A stretch of 8,033 nucleotides of DNA from Rhodospirillaceae bacterium. GTDB lineage: Bacteria; Pseudomonadota; Alphaproteobacteria; Rhodospirillales; Rhodospirillaceae. Position 1 is the first letter of the stretch. Each line of letters starts with the position of its first letter. The notes below the pieces were generated by a model. That model had not been told where the DNA came from. It worked only from the letters and a program-made list of their open reading frames with translations, and ran no database searches. Positions 6,878 through 8,033 of the stretch are shown piece by piece. Where the stretch lies: positions 1 through 8,033 of the forward strand of contig NZGX01000045.1 in assembly GCA_002691085.1 (NCBI GenBank), written 5' to 3'. Made by a program: the position numbers and the translations under genes.

Positions 6878-7102
6878 ATGGAATCAATAGAAATAATAGG
6901 TCTTTTAAACTTTACAGCTTTAGTGGCTCTAATTTTTTTAGTTTATCGTAACATGTTAACCCTTTCAGATATTAGAAAAGAAAATCATCATCTTCGTACA
7001 TTGCCATTTATTCATCATGAACTCAAAGATATGAATCTATTAGTAAGAAATAAATTCCTAAGTTCAGAAAATCAACCTGTAAGGAGAACCTGGAGAGGTT
7101 AA
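6878..7102 (+). CDS. Small single-helix membrane protein, 74 aa
   Basis: One transmembrane helix lies at about residues 5-23 (EIIGLLNFTALVALIFLVY), followed by a polar, basic tail with two His-His pairs (ENHHLR and FIHHELK at about 36-50) and a C-terminus ending RRTWRG. The tail is predicted helical and might be cytoplasmic by its positive charge. AAGGAG at 6865-6870 lies seven bases before the ATG. The stop is three bases before the start of the DUF938 gene, and that gene's Shine-Dalgarno lies within the end of this ORF, so the two are translationally coupled. I do not recognise a family. Spacing and ribosome binding sites make it a real gene, and its role is unknown. Confidence 0.75.
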   Translation: MESIEIIGLLNFTALVALIFLVYRNMLTLSDIRKENHHLRTLPFIHHELKDMNLLVRNKFLSSENQPVRRTWRG

Positions 7103-7105
7103 AAA

Positions 7106-7717
7106 ATGAATCAGGAAATTCTGGATAATGCATCACCTGCAGCACTTCGTAATGCTCCCTTTATTGCCGATGCATTAGAAGATTATATTTCTGAAAAAGA
7201 AACGATTCTGGAGATTGCATCAGGAACGGGATATCACAGTTTTTTTCTTGCCGATAGATATTCAAATACGTACTGGCAACCCTCTGAAAAGGATGAAAAT
7301 AGTTTCAATATTATTGAAGATCTTTATCGACGTTTTAAACAACCAAACTTACACCCTCCCCTTCATATTCATTCAGAGGAAGAAAATTGGATTAACAAAA
7401 ACATTGATGCAATCTTATGCTGCAATATGATTCATATCAGCCCGATATCTTCCACATTTGGTCTCTTTGAAGGTGCTAAAAGATACCTTTCAGCTGATCA
7501 GTATTTATTTCTTTATGGTCCATTTAAAATAGGTGGAGAACATACATCGGAATCAAATAAACTTTTTGACGAAAGTCTTAAGGCTAGAGATACTCGATGG
7601 GGTGTTCGTGATATTAACGAACTTGAAAAAATTGGAAAATCTAATCAGGTTTCTCTTATAAAAAAAATTCCGCTACCCGCTAATAACTTAATTTTAATTT
7701 TTGCAAAACTCCCTTAA
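7106..7717 (+). CDS. DUF938 family, SAM-dependent methyltransferase-like, 203 aa
   Basis: Full-length DUF938 protein, related to human METTL26. Conserved blocks in order: SPAALRNAPFIADAL at 10-24, the SAM-binding-like ILEIASGTGYHS at 34-45, TYWQPSEKDEN at 55-65, NLHPPL at 81-86, a CCNMIHISP block at 105-113, LYGPFKIGGEHTSESNKLFD at 136-155, RDTRWGVRDINELEKIG at 161-177 and the C-terminal PLPANNLILIFAK at 189-201. The fold is a Rossmann-type class I methyltransferase, but no substrate is established for the family and activity is inferred. GGAGAGG at 7092-7098 lies seven bases before the ATG. It is the third gene of the operon starting at 6368, so its partners here are two membrane proteins. 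It is probably cytoplasmic. Confidence 0.9.
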   Translation: MNQEILDNASPAALRNAPFIADALEDYISEKETILEIASGTGYHSFFLADRYSNTYWQPSEKDENSFNIIEDLYRRFKQPNLHPPLHIHSEEENWINKNIDAILCCNMIHISPISSTFGLFEGAKRYLSADQYLFLYGPFKIGGEHTSESNKLFDESLKARDTRWGVRDINELEKIGKSNQVSLIKKIPLPANNLILIFAKLP

Positions 7718-7727
7718 TTTATTATTT

Positions 7728-7746
7728 GATAATGATTATTATTTGC
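7728..7746 (+). promoter_or_regulatory. Fur box upstream of the P19-like gene
   Basis: The 19 bases GATAATGATTATTATTTGC match the Fur consensus GATAATGATAATCATTATC at 15 of 19 positions by hand count, with the left half perfect. The site lies just upstream of a consensus -10 box and 39 bases before the start of an iron-transport-like gene, the expected place for iron-dependent repression. AT-rich background lowers the weight of the match, but position and target agree. Confidence 0.65.
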
Positions 7747-7751
7747 ATTAC

Positions 7752-7757
7752 TATAAT
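7752..7757 (+). promoter_or_regulatory. Candidate -10 box of the P19-like gene
   Basis: A perfect TATAAT lies 28 bases before ATG 7786 and directly after the Fur-like site. The best -35 candidate, TTGATA at 7726-7731, is 20 bases away, which is long; the Fur site covers most of that interval, so Fur binding would block polymerase. AGGGA at 7772-7776 is the ribosome binding site. Confidence 0.5.
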
Positions 7758-7785
7758 ATACTTATTAGCCTAGGGATCAGACATA

Positions 7786-8033
7786 ATGCAAATTTCTAAA
7801 ATATTATTTTTCTTAAGTTTCTATTTCTTCTCAAATATTTATTACGCCGATGAAAATACTCTAATATCGGAAGAGCTTCCTGAAATGGTTATTGGAACCG
7901 CTTCAATTAAACCTGGCATAAATCTTGTATTTGAAGGTGCCATTAAAGATGATGTTCAACCTGAAGGTTATTTTCTAAAAGAATCTGAAACCGATATTCA
8001 CATTGAAGTACTTGTTAACTGGAACGAAAATGC
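7786..8033 (+). CDS. Secreted P19/Tp34-like iron-uptake protein, 5' part only
   Basis: Only 82 codons are in the window and the frame is still open at the edge. Residues 1-21 are a Sec signal peptide (MQISK, a Phe/Leu-rich core, then IYYA before DEN), so the product is periplasmic. From Gly44 the sequence GINLVFEG, P59, G61, L64, S67 and DIHIE at 70-74 follows the start of Campylobacter P19 as I recall it, with the same spacing from the Gly to the DIHIE motif; the His and Glu there belong to the metal site in P19. P19 (Iron_transport family) works with an FTR1-like permease in iron uptake. The Fur-like operator upstream supports this. The assignment rests on a short segment, and the remaining metal ligands lie outside the window. 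Confidence 0.65.
   Translation, partial: MQISKILFFLSFYFFSNIYYADENTLISEELPEMVIGTASIKPGINLVFEGAIKDDVQPEGYFLKESETDIHIEVLVNWNEN

Overview
The window is AT-rich chromosomal DNA of a Gram-negative bacterium. Lipoprotein and Sec signal peptides, a two-subunit VC_2705-type sodium symporter, a HugZ-type heme protein, a DUF938 protein and a Fur-like operator together suggest a low-GC, probably marine gammaproteobacterium. The lineage is an inference from gene content, not something the sequence proves. I found no RNA genes, insertion sequences, CRISPR arrays or phage genes. Gene density is high and no gene-free stretch exceeds about 100 bases.

Left part, plus strand (1-1897): an unrecognised small lipoprotein with five cysteines is followed by a 27-codon single-helix membrane ORF. 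Its stop overlaps the start of a DUF2855 (MDR-like reductase fold) gene by ATGA.

Middle, minus strand (5057 down to 1914): a secreted DUF1330 protein, the DUF4212 small subunit and the large subunit of a sodium:solute symporter are separated by 10 and 2 bases, so they almost certainly form one operon. A HugZ-family heme-binding/heme-degrading protein follows 48 bases further and may be co-transcribed. The exported DUF1330 protein could act at the periplasmic side of the transporter; this is inferred from context only.

Right part (5127-7717): a decayed gene copy, a minus-strand alpha/beta-hydrolase lipoprotein, and a plus-strand operon made of an intact membrane-anchored protein, a second small single-helix protein and a DUF938 methyltransferase-like protein. 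The decayed copy (5127-5452) is a degenerate paralogue of the intact gene at 6368-6859. It has two in-frame stops, an internal deletion and a frameshift, yet both cysteines survive. The two copies flank the hydrolase in direct orientation.

Right edge (7728-8033): a good Fur-box match overlaps a promoter with a perfect TATAAT. Behind it is the start of a secreted protein that aligns with the P19/Tp34 (Iron_transport) family and is cut off by the window end. With the HugZ-like gene, this gives the region two iron-related genes.
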